This document shows positions 1-7,995 of a stretch of 64,000 bases of DNA, piece by piece; within the stretch, counting starts at the first letter, position 1, and each line of letters begins with the position of its first letter. The notes beneath the pieces were generated by a model, which was given only the letters and a program-made list of their open reading frames with translations, was not told the origin of the DNA and did not search any database. The position numbers were made by a program, and so were the translations under genes. Origin of the DNA: Faecalibacterium prausnitzii. Lineage in GTDB: Bacteria > Bacillota > Clostridia > Oscillospirales > Ruminococcaceae. Location: the NCBI RefSeq assembly GCF_003287405.1, contig NZ_PRLD01000012.1, positions 1 through 64,000 of the forward strand, read 5' to 3'.

Positions 1-308
1 ACGCTCCGCTGGGCCAGAGGCAGGGAGGGGTGTTCCGACTCCCCCCTCCCTACCTCTGGACTCCACCCACCCCGCAATGCAACAACTGCGACCGCCGCCA
101 GCGGCGGAAACAGGGAGCAGTTGTTGGGGCAGCGGCCAGCAAGACGCGAGTGCCGCCCAAGGCACGAAGCGGATGCTGGGTGCCACAACCCGTCGTCAAG
201 GGCTACACGCCCTTGACAATCCTAAAGAAGAAGTCGAAGCACAAAAAAGCTAGCGCTGCGCCAGTCGGCGCTATCGCTTTAACGCTTTTTTCGCTTCTCC
301 ATTTATAG
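1..308. other. No gene recognised (GC-rich intergenic)
   Basis: Open frames cross this stretch on both strands, but none has a ribosome site or a recognisable product. It contains a small hairpin near 197-216 (CAAGGGC, five-base loop, GCCCTTG). I see no RNA gene. It could be the tail of an intergenic element that continues left of the window. Confidence 0.4.
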
Positions 309-451
309 CCCCTCAGTCGCTGCGCGACAGCTCCCCCGAGGGGGAGCGAGCACACCCGGAAACTTTGCAGTTTAACCGCAAACTTTCCCGCTATGCCAAA
401 GGCTCCCTCCCAGAGGGAGCTGGCAAAACCGTCAGGTTTTGACTGAGGGAG
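309..451. repeat. Palindromic intergenic repeat, copy A (subfamily 1)
   Basis: Starts CCCTCAGTCGC and ends GACTGAGGGAG, so the ends are inverted repeats. Inside is a CTCCCTCCCAGAGGGAG hairpin and a core shared with the copies at 5901-6056 and 35320-35473 (TATGCCAAAGG, CTTTGCAG-like words). No transposase frame. Non-coding, MITE-like. Confidence 0.8.
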
Positions 452-621
452 TTTCCTTACCATCCTATGCAGCGCCATTACTCCTCATGCGGTGCGGGCA
501 GCGGAGATTTATCGGGGTCGGGTGCGGGAAGGGGTTCCAGCGTCAGCCAGAAGTCCTCCTGCTCCTTACGATCTTTTTCGTTGGGGGTATTTGTTTTATC
601 CATACAGCATCCCTGCCTTTC

Positions 622-658
622 TGCATAAAGGGTCGCCCGTTGGGTCATGCTTTATGCA
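622..658. promoter_or_regulatory. Inverted repeat before the LCP-like gene
   Basis: TGCATAAAG is followed 19 bases later by CTTTATGCA, a perfect 9-base inverted repeat that ends 20 bases before the start codon. It could be an operator or a leader hairpin. No regulator is identified. Confidence 0.35.
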
Positions 659-677
659 CAAAAAGGAGGAAAGAGCC

Positions 678-1601
678 ATGAAACACGCAAAACGCAGCGG
701 CTGGCGTCCCTTCTGGGCGGCGCTGTGCGCCGCCCTGCTGGTGCTGCTGCCGCTGGTGGGCGGCACGGTGCTGCTCAGCCGCGCCCAGCTGCGCAGCAGT
801 CTGCGGCAGGCCGCAAAAAGCCAGAGCGGGGTGCCCATCCGTCTGCCCAAAGCCACAGACCAGTGCACCGTGCTGCTGTGTGTGGCAGACGAGACTCCGG
901 GCTTTGTGCTGGCCTACCTGAACGCCGGGCAGAACTGCATCCATCTGCTGGCGGTGCCCGCCGCGCTGGAAGTGCCCTTTGGGGGCAAAAACGTCCCCCT
1001 TGCGGATTGTTACGCAGCCGCAGGACCCGCCCGCTGCCGGGAAGCGCTGGGCGAGGTATTCGCCCTGCCGGAGGACGCCGACTATCTTGCCATCGCCCCT
1101 GCGGTGCTGACAAAACTGGCGGCGCGGTACGGCGCAGTGCGGGTGGGCTTTACCGGGGCGCTCACCCCGGAGCAGCTGGCGCGGTACGGCAAGGGCACTG
1201 GGGTGCAGGGTATCTCCGCCGCCGATGCTCACGGCTTTTTAGCGGCGCTGGATGCCGACACTTCTCTTTCGCCCCGGCGCAGCGCCGCCGCCCGGGCAGC
1301 GGTGTGGGATGCGTTTTTCCGGCAGGCGCTGGAGCTGCTGCCCACCACCCTGCCGCAGGGTCTGCGGGAGGTGAGCAGCAGTCTGCTGACCAGTCTGACC
1401 GCCGTAGACCTTGCTACACTGGAACGCACGCTGGAATTTTTAGCCACCAGCGCCGAGCCGGTGGATATCACCGCCGACGCCCTGCCCGGGGACTGGGCGG
1501 GCGGGCACTATACGGTGTCCGATGCTTCCCGGGCGGCGGTGCAGAGCTTTTTTAACCTCTCCCCGGCGGCGGCGCAGTCCGCGTCCGGCAGCGAGCCGTA
1601 A
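678..1601 (+). CDS. LCP (LytR-CpsA-Psr)-like membrane-anchored protein, divergent
   Basis: 307 residues. The ATG at 678 is chosen because AAAGGAGGAAAGAG lies just upstream; a longer frame reaches 492 but has no ribosome site. One transmembrane segment lies at about residues 12-34, with the rest outside. The extracellular part follows the LCP layout: a VLLCVADETPGFVLAYL strand, then a later segment resembling the LCP region after the GG helix. LCP enzymes transfer polyprenyl-linked glycopolymers to the cell wall. The usual LCP Arg and Asp residues that bind the lipid pyrophosphate are not obvious here, so activity is doubtful. The last 94 bases overlap the 3' end of the convergent MocR gene. 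The family call is by pattern only. Confidence 0.55.
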   Translation: MKHAKRSGWRPFWAALCAALLVLLPLVGGTVLLSRAQLRSSLRQAAKSQSGVPIRLPKATDQCTVLLCVADETPGFVLAYLNAGQNCIHLLAVPAALEVPFGGKNVPLADCYAAAGPARCREALGEVFALPEDADYLAIAPAVLTKLAARYGAVRVGFTGALTPEQLARYGKGTGVQGISAADAHGFLAALDADTSLSPRRSAAARAAVWDAFFRQALELLPTTLPQGLREVSSSLLTSLTAVDLATLERTLEFLATSAEPVDITADALPGDWAGGHYTVSDASRAAVQSFFNLSPAAAQSASGSEP

Positions 1602-2950
1602 CCCAGCACCAGTGTCCCGGCGGCAGAGTGTGCCGTGCCGGTCAGGTCGTAGTCGCTCAGCAGGGAACAGCGCACCCCGTACTGCCGGGCAGCAGCCCGC
1701 AGGGCGGCGTCCGGCGGCGGGTTTTTCAGCTGTGCCAACAGGTGCAGACCGGTGTGCAGCCCCGCAAGGGTAAGCTCTTCCGGTGCAAAGGAGGTGCGCA
1801 GCGCCGCCGCCAGCGCATCCCGCCGGGCTTTGTAGGCGGTGCGCTCCCGCGCCAGATGTCGGGTGAAATAGCCCCCGGTGATAAAGCGCGCCAGCGTCTG
1901 CTGCTCAAACCGTCCCACCGTGCCGGAGTAGAGCCGGTATTTTTCCTGCCACGCACCCAGCAGCTGCCGGGGCAGCACCATGTAGGCAATGCGGATGCCC
2001 GGGGCAAGGCTGCGGGAGCAGGTGGACAGGTACACCACCGGGCCGTCTGCGCCCGCCATGCCCTGCAAACTGGGCAGCGGGCGGGTGTCAAAGCGGAACT
2101 CCGAGTCGTAGTCGTCCTCTATGATGTACCGCCGTCCCGGGGCGCGGGCTGCCCAGTGCAGCAATTCTGCCCGGCGTCCGGCGGGCATGGTGACCCCGGT
2201 GGGAAACTGGTGGCTGGGGGTGACGTAGCACACCGCCGCATCGCTGGCAGAAAGAGCCGTCAGCGACAGGCCGTCCGCGTCCACCGGCAGGCAGCAGCAG
2301 GGCACGCCGTTGTTTTCCAGCACTTGCCGGGCGCGGGGGTAGCCGGGGGTCTCCACGGCGGCGGGGCCGGGCAGCAGCGGTGCCAGCAGCCCCAGCAGAT
2401 ATTCCAGCCCTGCGCCCACCACCAGCTGTTCCGGGTCGCACTGCACGCCCCGGTACTCGGCCAGATACCCTGCCAGCGCCTGCCGCAGGGCGGCATCGCC
2501 CCGGGCGTCCCCGGGGGTGAGCAGTTCCGGCGCGGAGTAGAGTAGTTCCTTTTGCAGCCGCGCCCATGTGCGGAAGGGGAACAGCCCCGGGTCCACGCCC
2601 CGGGTGGACAGGTCGAACTGCACCGGCGGGGCAGTGTCAGCGGGGGGCGCTGCCGCCGGTGCAGAGGGTGCGGCGGGCGGCTGCGTCCCCTGCGGCAGGG
2701 CAAGATACTCCTGCACCGTAAACCCGCTGCGCTCCCGGGCAGTCAGGTAGCCCTCGGCTGCCAGCATCTGGTAGGCGGTGTCCACCGTGTTCACCGAGAC
2801 CGACAGCTCCGCCGCCAGCCGCCGCTTGCCGGGAATCCGGGTGCCCGCCGTCAGGGTGCCCGCCCGCATCTCGGCGGCAAGGCTGCGGTAAAGCTGCTCG
2901 TACAGCGGCACCGCCGAGGCCGGGTCCAGCGCCGTGGTCAGATGTACCAT
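1508..2950 (-). CDS. MocR/PdxR-type regulator (GntR HTH plus aminotransferase-like domain)
   Basis: 480 residues. The ATG at 2950 is preferred over 2974 because GGGAGGG sits just upstream of it. A GntR winged helix covers about residues 5-80 (LYEQLYRSL, then AAELSVSVNTVDTAYQMLAAEGYL). After a Pro/Ala-rich linker comes a fold type I aminotransferase-like domain with VETPGYP and IIEDDYDSEFRF. The position that normally holds the PLP-binding lysine (SKSLAPG in the family) reads CSRSLAPGIR, with Arg at 313 (codon CGC). MocR proteins sense pyridoxal phosphate and often control vitamin B6 synthesis or uptake. The divergent gene is an ECF vitamin transporter subunit, which fits. A paired GGGTCAGTT motif lies between them. 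With the lysine gone, it may bind PLP non-covalently or sense something else. Confidence 0.85.
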   Translation of the reverse strand: MVHLTTALDPASAVPLYEQLYRSLAAEMRAGTLTAGTRIPGKRRLAAELSVSVNTVDTAYQMLAAEGYLTARERSGFTVQEYLALPQGTQPPAAPSAPAAAPPADTAPPVQFDLSTRGVDPGLFPFRTWARLQKELLYSAPELLTPGDARGDAALRQALAGYLAEYRGVQCDPEQLVVGAGLEYLLGLLAPLLPGPAAVETPGYPRARQVLENNGVPCCCLPVDADGLSLTALSASDAAVCYVTPSHQFPTGVTMPAGRRAELLHWAARAPGRRYIIEDDYDSEFRFDTRPLPSLQGMAGADGPVVYLSTCSRSLAPGIRIAYMVLPRQLLGAWQEKYRLYSGTVGRFEQQTLARFITGGYFTRHLARERTAYKARRDALAAALRTSFAPEELTLAGLHTGLHLLAQLKNPPPDAALRAAARQYGVRCSLLSDYDLTGTAHSAAGTLVLGYGSLPDADCAAAGERLKKLCTAAREASDTV

Positions 2951-2981
2951 AGAATGTCCCTCCCGTGTAGGCATTTTGTCA

Positions 2982-3031
2982 AACTGACCCCATAAAAAAA
3001 CTTTATTCTGGGTATTTTCATAGGGTCAGTT
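2982..3031. promoter_or_regulatory. Candidate operator pair between MocR gene and transporter gene
   Basis: AACTGACCCCAT at 2982-2993 and ATAGGGTCAGTT at 3020-3031 are near-perfect inverted half-sites whose centres are 38 bases apart. The second lies between the -35 and -10 of the transporter promoter. Paired half-sites in divergent intergenic regions are typical MocR targets. Confidence 0.6.
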
Positions 3032-3042
3032 CTGCGTATAAT
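3015..3042 (+). promoter_or_regulatory. Promoter of the ECF transporter gene
   Basis: TTTTCA at 3015-3020 and TATAAT at 3037-3042 with a 16-base spacer. The spacer holds a candidate MocR half-site. Confidence 0.55.
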
Positions 3043-3116
3043 AGGAGCATACCCGCCGGACACCCAAATGTCAAGTAGTTTTGTGGGGTTATCGGCGTGA
3101 TTGGAGGGAAAGTATC

Positions 3117-3764
3117 ATGTCTACTACTGCAATGTGGCTGCTGCTGGCAGTCGTCGTTATCCTGATCCTGTTTTTCAGTGTGCTGTACAAGCGCCGCTTT
3201 ACGGTGCACGAGCTGGCGCTTACCGGCGTGATGGCTGCGCTGAGCCTTGTGGCCTACCTGTTCTTCCGCATCCCGTTCTACGGCGGTTCCTCGTTCCATC
3301 TGGGCAACACCTTTACTGCCCTGACGGCGCTGCTGCTGGACGGCGTGTCCGGCGGTCTGGCGGGTGCCATCGGTCTGGCGCTGGCGGATATCCTTGCCGG
3401 TGACCCGGGCTACGCTATTACCACCTTTGTGCTCAAGTTTATCATCGGCATCACCTGCGGTGCCGTGGCACATAAGGTGTTCAAGCTGCGGGATCAGGAT
3501 CGTCACAGTGCCGGGTATCTGGTCAAGGTGATCGTCTCTGCGGGTTCCGGTCTGCTGCTGAACGTGTTCACCGACCCCTTCCTTGGCTACTTCCGCAACG
3601 TGTACATCTTTGGGCAGGAGTACACTGTGGCACAGGCGCTGACCAAGATCGCCGGCGGCGTCACCTTTGTGAACAGTGTGGCTTCCACCGCCTGCGCCGT
3701 GGTGCTGTATCTGGCACTGCGCCCCGCGCTGGAGCGTGCAAAGCTGCTTTCCAAGGGCGAGTAA
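3117..3764 (+). CDS. ECF transporter S component, probably vitamin B6
   Basis: 215 residues; ATG at 3117 with TTGGAGGGAAAG upstream. About six hydrophobic segments start with a single N-terminal helix at 5-25. The layout ELALTGVMAALSLVAYL, LGNTFTALTALLLDGVSGGLAGAIG and the following helices is that of the ECF S-component fold (PF12822 type). S components bind a vitamin and pair with a shared energising module of EcfA, EcfA' and EcfT, which is not in this window. The substrate is inferred from the divergent MocR regulator, since PLP-sensing regulators are known to control pyridoxine transporters in Firmicutes. Another vitamin is possible. Confidence 0.75.
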   Translation: MSTTAMWLLLAVVVILILFFSVLYKRRFTVHELALTGVMAALSLVAYLFFRIPFYGGSSFHLGNTFTALTALLLDGVSGGLAGAIGLALADILAGDPGYAITTFVLKFIIGITCGAVAHKVFKLRDQDRHSAGYLVKVIVSAGSGLLLNVFTDPFLGYFRNVYIFGQEYTVAQALTKIAGGVTFVNSVASTACAVVLYLALRPALERAKLLSKGE

Positions 3765-3771
3765 AAATAAA

Positions 3772-3817
3772 AAGGGCTCCTGAAGCGCCAGCTGGCGCTT
3801 CAGGAGCCCTTTTTTTG
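3772..3817. terminator. Bidirectional terminator
   Basis: A perfect 18-base stem (AAGGGCTCCTGAAGCGCC) with a four-base AGCT loop, T-rich on the right and A-rich on the left. It lies between two convergent genes and can end both. Confidence 0.9.
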
Positions 3818-5068
3818 TTACCGTTTTCGGCTGCAAAGGTGCTTTGCGGCGTCCCGCCCGGCGGCAAGGCCGCTGCCGAACGCCCAGTGCAGGTTGAAGC
3901 CGCCGCAGCTTCCGGCGCAGTCCAACGTTTCCCCCACGAAGTACAGCCCCGGACAGCCCTTGAACTGGAAGGTCGGTTCCACCTCGGTCAGGGCAAGCCC
4001 GCCGCCGGTGGTCTGCGCCTGCCGCCAGCCGCAGGGGGTAAGCCCCTCGCACCGCCAGTGCTTGGCGGTGCGGGCAAGCTTCTGCCAGCTGCCTGCAGGC
4101 AGGGCGTGGGGGGCAGTGTCCGGCAGGGCGGCGGCAGCCCAGAGGGCACGGCCAATCTTGCCGTGCAAAAGCCCCAGCCAGAACGCCGCCGCCGTGTCCT
4201 CGGCAAGCAGCGGCGTCCGCGCCGCAAACAGGGCGGCAAGCTCTGTCTCCGGCACAGCGGGGAAGAGATCAAGTTCTACCGCCGGGTGCTTCGGGCTGCG
4301 CCCGGGGGCAAGCAGGCCGGACAGCTGCATGATGCAGATGCCGGAAAGCCCGTAGTCGGTAAACTGCACCTCGCCCATCTCTTCTGCCAGCATCCGGTCG
4401 CCGTCCAGCAGGCGGGCAGCGGCCTTGGCGCGGATGCCCGCAAGGCTCTTGTTCGGCTTTGCGCATTGCAGGGCGGTCAGGCAGGGGTAAAGCGGGCGCA
4501 TCTGCCCGCCGCAGGCGGCGGCAAAGCGGGTGCCGAAGCCGTCCGTGCCGAACTGCGGCCCGGCAGCACCGCCCATGGCGCAGATAACGGCATCTGCCCG
4601 CAGGCTTTCGGTGCCGCCCTCGGCGGTGGTAAACTGCACCGCATAGCCGCCCTTGCTCTGCCGCAGGGTGCTTACCGTGCAGCCGGTGCGCAGCTGTACC
4701 TTGTGCCGCTGCAAATGCAGCTCCAGCAGCGCCAGCACGTCGGCGGCCTGATTGGAATAGGGGTACACCCGCCCGGCGTCATCGGTGCGGGTGTACAGCC
4801 CCAGCTGCTCGAACCACGCCAGCGGCGCGGCGGCATCCACCGCCGCCAGCAAAGGCCGCAGCGCGGCGGGGTCGGCGGTGAAGTATTTTTCCGGCGCAAT
4901 GGCGGTGTTGTCCAGATTGCAGCGGCCGTTGCCGGTAGCCAGCAGCTTTTTGCCCACCTTGGGGTTGCGCTCCAGCACCGTGACGCGGGCAGAGGGCGCG
5001 GCCTGTGCAGCCGCCAGCGCAGCGGCCAGTCCGGCGGCACCGCCGCCCAGAATAAGGATGTGTGCCAT
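3818..5068 (-). CDS. BaiN/HI0933-like NAD(P)/FAD-dependent oxidoreductase
   Basis: 416 residues with ATG at 5068 and a modest AGGTG site. The N-terminus is a Rossmann FAD-binding motif (ILILGGGAAGLAAALAAA), followed by the family signature NPKVGKKLLATGNGRCNL at about 36-53. The C-terminus has YFVGETLDCAGSCGGFNLH, where the flavin is closed in, and WAFGSGLAAG. This is the HI0933-like family (PF03486), which includes BaiN, reported to act in bile acid dehydroxylation. Most members have no known substrate, and no bile acid genes lie nearby, so a generic flavoprotein is the safe call. It shares a bidirectional terminator with the transporter gene. Confidence 0.85.
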   Translation of the reverse strand: MAHILILGGGAAGLAAALAAAQAAPSARVTVLERNPKVGKKLLATGNGRCNLDNTAIAPEKYFTADPAALRPLLAAVDAAAPLAWFEQLGLYTRTDDAGRVYPYSNQAADVLALLELHLQRHKVQLRTGCTVSTLRQSKGGYAVQFTTAEGGTESLRADAVICAMGGAAGPQFGTDGFGTRFAAACGGQMRPLYPCLTALQCAKPNKSLAGIRAKAAARLLDGDRMLAEEMGEVQFTDYGLSGICIMQLSGLLAPGRSPKHPAVELDLFPAVPETELAALFAARTPLLAEDTAAAFWLGLLHGKIGRALWAAAALPDTAPHALPAGSWQKLARTAKHWRCEGLTPCGWRQAQTTGGGLALTEVEPTFQFKGCPGLYFVGETLDCAGSCGGFNLHWAFGSGLAAGRDAAKHLCSRKR

Positions 5069-5225
5069 GCGGACACCTGCTTTCTTTAGGTTTATTCCTA
5101 TTTATTGTAGCAGAACCCCGCCCGGAACGCAATGCGGCGGGCAAAGCAAAAAATGCGCTGCCGGTATAATTTGCCGCCGCTGACAGATACTACATACAAA
5201 GGAAACCAAAAGGAGGACACTATAA

Positions 5226-5768
5226 ATGAAAGCAACCGGTATCGTGCGCCGCATCGACGAGCTTGGCAGGGTGGTGATCCCCAAGGAGATCCGCCGCACC
5301 CAGCGCATCCGGCGGGGCGACCCGCTGGAGATCTTTACCACCGGCGACGGGGAAGTGATCTTTAAAAAGTACTCGCCCATGGGCGAGGTGAACACCCTTG
5401 CCGCCCAGCTGGCGGAGGTGCTCAGCCGCCAGTTTGCGCTGACCGCCTTTGTGTGCGACAGGGACCGCATTCTGGCGGTCAGCGGCAGCGGGCGGCGGGA
5501 GCTGGCAGACCGCAGTATCAGCCAGCCGCTGGAAAAGCTGATGGAAGCCCGCAAGCCCTACCAGAGCCCCGGCAGCCCGGAAAAGACCCTGCTGCCCTGC
5601 GAGGGCGCACCCCGGGTGCTGCTATGCGCCGCACCGGTACTGGCGGGCGGGGACGTGACCGGCGCAGTGGGTCTGCTGACCGAGGATCGCGCCGCCTGTC
5701 CGGAGGACGCCCAGTGCAAGGCAGTGGCGGTGGCAGCGGCCTTTCTGGCAAAGCAGATGGAAGAGTAA
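5226..5768 (+). CDS. spoVT: Stage V sporulation protein T (AbrB-GAF regulator)
   Basis: 180 residues, close to the 178 of B. subtilis SpoVT. ATG at 5226 follows AAAAGGAGGACAC. Residues 1-52 are a SpoVT-AbrB swapped-hairpin DNA-binding domain (MKATGIVRRIDELGRVVIPK, then RGDPLEIF). Residues about 60-178 form the GAF-like sensor domain that marks SpoVT rather than AbrB. In spore formers it tunes late forespore gene expression. Sporulation genes also occur at 17.9-22.8 kb, but the source lineage is generally regarded as non-sporing, so the present role may be a general one. The following hairpin can act as terminator. Confidence 0.9.
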   Translation: MKATGIVRRIDELGRVVIPKEIRRTQRIRRGDPLEIFTTGDGEVIFKKYSPMGEVNTLAAQLAEVLSRQFALTAFVCDRDRILAVSGSGRRELADRSISQPLEKLMEARKPYQSPGSPEKTLLPCEGAPRVLLCAAPVLAGGDVTGAVGLLTEDRAACPEDAQCKAVAVAAAFLAKQMEE

Positions 5769-5786
5769 GGCGGAGCGATTTTAAAT

Positions 5787-5895
5787 GGCCTCCGCAGAGC
5801 TCTGGCCATCATCAGCGGAAAACATTTTATATTTCGGGGTACAGAAACGCCTGCGGGCGTTTCTGTACCCCATTTTCACGGGTTGGGGCGTGGGA
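5787..5895 (-). repeat. Hairpin module 2 of the compound repeat (inverted copy)
   Basis: A perfect 16-base stem at 5845-5880 (GGGGTACAGAAACGCC, loop TGCG). The flanks, read on the minus strand (CCCGTGAAAATG, GAAATATAAAA, TTCCGCTGA), match those at 25495-25640 and 41945-42078 on the plus strand. The stem itself differs from those copies. It directly adjoins repeat copy B and probably terminates spoVT. Confidence 0.7.
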
Positions 5896-5900
5896 AACAA

Positions 5901-6056
5901 ACTCCCCCAGTCATCGCTGCGCGATGCCAGCCCCCTCTGGGATGGGGCCTTTGGCATAGCGGTAAAGTTTCCGGCTAAAGCGCAAAGCTTGCGGGCGCGC
6001 CAGAGGCTCCCTCCCAGAGGGAGCTGGCAAAGCCGCAGGCTTTGACTGAGGGAGTT
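5901..6056. repeat. Palindromic intergenic repeat, copy B (subfamily 1)
   Basis: Begins ACTCCCCCAGTC and ends GACTGAGGGAGT. It is very similar along its length to the copy at 35320-35473, sharing CCCCCTCTGGGATGGGGCC and CTTTCCGGCTAAAG. It sits between spoVT and the hrcA promoter. Confidence 0.85.
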
Positions 6057-6112
6057 CACACCCCCCCTTTATGACAGAATTATGAATCTTTATAAACATT
6101 TTTGCAAAGGGC

Positions 6113-6140
6113 TTGACAGCAGGGCAAAAACGATTATAAT
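6113..6140 (+). promoter_or_regulatory. Promoter of the hrcA heat-shock operon
   Basis: TTGACA at 6113-6118 and TATAAT at 6135-6140, spacer 16 bases. Both boxes are perfect. The CIRCE operator begins five bases after the -10 box. Confidence 0.9.
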
Positions 6141-6144
6141 GGTC

Positions 6145-6171
6145 TTAGCACTCAGGAACAAGGAGTGCTAA
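6145..6171. promoter_or_regulatory. CIRCE operator (HrcA binding site)
   Basis: TTAGCACTC, nine bases, GAGTGCTAA: an exact match to the CIRCE consensus. It overlaps the start of transcription, so HrcA should block its own operon until heat or misfolded protein titrates the chaperones. Confidence 0.97.
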
Positions 6172-6206
6172 ACAAACAAAAGCGATACAAAAAGGAGGCA
6201 GGCGCT

Positions 6207-7280
6207 ATGACGATGGATGCACGCAAGCAACGGGTCTTGCAGGCAATCGTGGCGCTGTATGGCCTTGAGGGCGAGCCGGTGGGCAGCAGCGTGCTGGCAA
6301 ACTACTTTGATATGGCAGTGTCCAGCGCAACGCTGCGCAACGAGATGGCGGCGCTGACAAAGCTGGGCTTGCTGGAGCAGCCCCACACCAGCGCGGGGCG
6401 TGTGCCCAGCGCCAAGGGCTACCGGTATTATCTGGACAACCTGCTGACCGACGATCAGCCGCTGGACCGCGTTACCCGCGCCCGGGTAGATGCGGTGTTC
6501 GCCAGTCTTGACCACGAGCCGGAAAAGCTGGCACAGGGTGCTGCCAAGGCGCTGGCCGCCATCAGCGGCTGCACCGCCGCCGTCAGCACTCCCTGCGCCG
6601 AGGATCTGTGCATCGCCCATTACGAGGTGGTGCAGGTGGGCCGCAGCGCAGCCGCTGTGCTGGCTGTGACCACCGCCGGTTACGTCCGCACCCGGGTGGC
6701 GCGGGTACGCACCGGGCTTTCCCGGGAAAATGCAGCCGCCCTTGCGGCGCTGCTCAACCGCAACCTTACCTTTGTGGCACCGGTGGATCTTTCCACCCGG
6801 ATGCTCAGCGAGCTGTGCAGCCAGATCGCACCGGAGCTTGTGCCGGTGGTCAGCGCCGCAGCCGCAATTTTGCAGGACAGCGTAAAGCCCCATGTATTTC
6901 TGGGCGGCGAGCAGTACCTGCTGGACTGGCCGCAGCTGGACGGCCGGGTGGGTGATATCCTTACCCTGCTGAACGACGAGGAACAGGCCGCAAGCCTGAT
7001 CGCACCCCCGGAAAACCGCAGCGAAAGCGTGCTGCTGGGCGAGGATCTGGAACCGCAGATCCCCGGGCTGTGCATCGTGAGCGACCGGTATCTGGTAGGC
7101 GGCGGGCTGTGGGGCTCCATTGCCCTGATCGGCCCCACCCGGATGCCCTTCCAGAAGCTGATGCCCCTGCTGCACGAGTTTGCAGACCAGCTGGGCGAGG
7201 GCATGAGCGGCAAACGAAAAGACACCCCGCAGGCTGCCGTACCACGGCGGACTGTGATCTATAAGGAGGATCTGGAATGA
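6207..7280 (+). CDS. hrcA: Heat-inducible transcription repressor HrcA
   Basis: 357 residues. The ATG at 6207 follows AAAAAGGAGGCAGGC; an upstream in-frame ATG at 6165 lies inside CIRCE and is rejected. The N-terminal winged helix (DARKQRVLQAIVALY, then SSATLRNEMAALTKLGLLEQ) carries the family hallmark PHTSAGRVPSAKGYRYYLD at about 73-91. The rest is the GAF-like dimer domain. It represses this operon through CIRCE and needs the GroEL chaperonin to fold. Its stop overlaps the grpE start by four bases, indicating translational coupling. Confidence 0.97.
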   Translation: MTMDARKQRVLQAIVALYGLEGEPVGSSVLANYFDMAVSSATLRNEMAALTKLGLLEQPHTSAGRVPSAKGYRYYLDNLLTDDQPLDRVTRARVDAVFASLDHEPEKLAQGAAKALAAISGCTAAVSTPCAEDLCIAHYEVVQVGRSAAAVLAVTTAGYVRTRVARVRTGLSRENAAALAALLNRNLTFVAPVDLSTRMLSELCSQIAPELVPVVSAAAAILQDSVKPHVFLGGEQYLLDWPQLDGRVGDILTLLNDEEQAASLIAPPENRSESVLLGEDLEPQIPGLCIVSDRYLVGGGLWGSIALIGPTRMPFQKLMPLLHEFADQLGEGMSGKRKDTPQAAVPRRTVIYKEDLE

Positions 7281-7894
7281 GCGAAGAAGCAAAGAACACG
7301 GTGCCCGAGACCGAGCAGCCGGAGACTGCCCCCGAGGAAAAGACCGCTGCTGCAGCGCCCGAACAGGCTGCTGCCGAAGCTGCCACCGAAGAGGACAAGA
7401 AGAAGGACGGCGGCTGGTTCAACAAGAAGGCCCGGGAGATGGAAGCCGTTAAGGCAAAGCTGGATGCAGCGGAAAAGAACGCTGCACAGGCCAAGGATCA
7501 GCTGCTGCGCATGGCTGCCGAGTACGACAACTACCGCAAGCGCTCCACCCGCGAGGCCGACCAGAAGTTTGGCGACGGTGTTTCCCACGCAGTGGAAAAG
7601 ATCATCCCCATTCTGGATACGCTGGATATGGCTGCCAACGCCCCCACCACCGATGAGAACTACAAAAAGGGCGTGGTCATGACGCTGGATAAGGCGGCAA
7701 AGGCACTGGAAGCCCTCCATGTGGAGGAGATCGAGGTGCTGGGCAAGCCCTTTGATCCCAACTTTATGAATGCTGTGCAGCAGATCCCCGCCCCGGATGG
7801 GCAGGAGAGCGGCACGGTGGTCACCGTTTTCCAGAAGGGTTACAAGCTGGGTGACAAGATCATCCGCCATGCAACCGTTGTGGTGGCCGAATAA
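7277..7894 (+). CDS. grpE: Nucleotide exchange factor GrpE
   Basis: 205 residues. The start overlaps hrcA (ATGA), with AAGGAGGATCTGGA upstream. The first 60 residues are a low-complexity Ala/Glu-rich tail, followed by a long coiled-coil helix (EMEAVKAKLDAAEKN, AAEYDNYRKRSTREAD) and a beta-rich head with the family ending near GDKIIRHATVVVAE. GrpE releases ADP from DnaK and acts as the thermosensor of the chaperone cycle. It is second in the operon, upstream of dnaK. Confidence 0.96.
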   Translation: MSEEAKNTVPETEQPETAPEEKTAAAAPEQAAAEAATEEDKKKDGGWFNKKAREMEAVKAKLDAAEKNAAQAKDQLLRMAAEYDNYRKRSTREADQKFGDGVSHAVEKIIPILDTLDMAANAPTTDENYKKGVVMTLDKAAKALEALHVEEIEVLGKPFDPNFMNAVQQIPAPDGQESGTVVTVFQKGYKLGDKIIRHATVVVAE

Positions 7895-7936
7895 ACAAGC
7901 CGAACCTCCCGCAAGGGAGTTTGCAATAACATCCGC

Positions 7937-7963
7937 TTGACATCATCATAAGCATCATATAAA
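7937..7963 (+). promoter_or_regulatory. Possible internal promoter of dnaK
   Basis: TTGACA at 7937-7942 and TATAAA at 7958-7963, with a short 15-base spacer, in the 101-base grpE-dnaK gap. A small CTCCC-GCAA-GGGAG hairpin lies just upstream, near 7906-7919. No CIRCE is present here. Confidence 0.45.
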
Positions 7964-7995
7964 CAAGATTTGTTCTTTCGAGAGGAGACTTCATT

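Noticed and set aside
30-308. A 92-residue frame at the left edge
   Set aside because: No ribosome site, biased low-complexity composition, overlaps a hairpin; not supported as a gene.
6165-6206. Longer N-terminus for HrcA
   Set aside because: The start would lie in the CIRCE operator; AAAAAGGAGG marks 6207.
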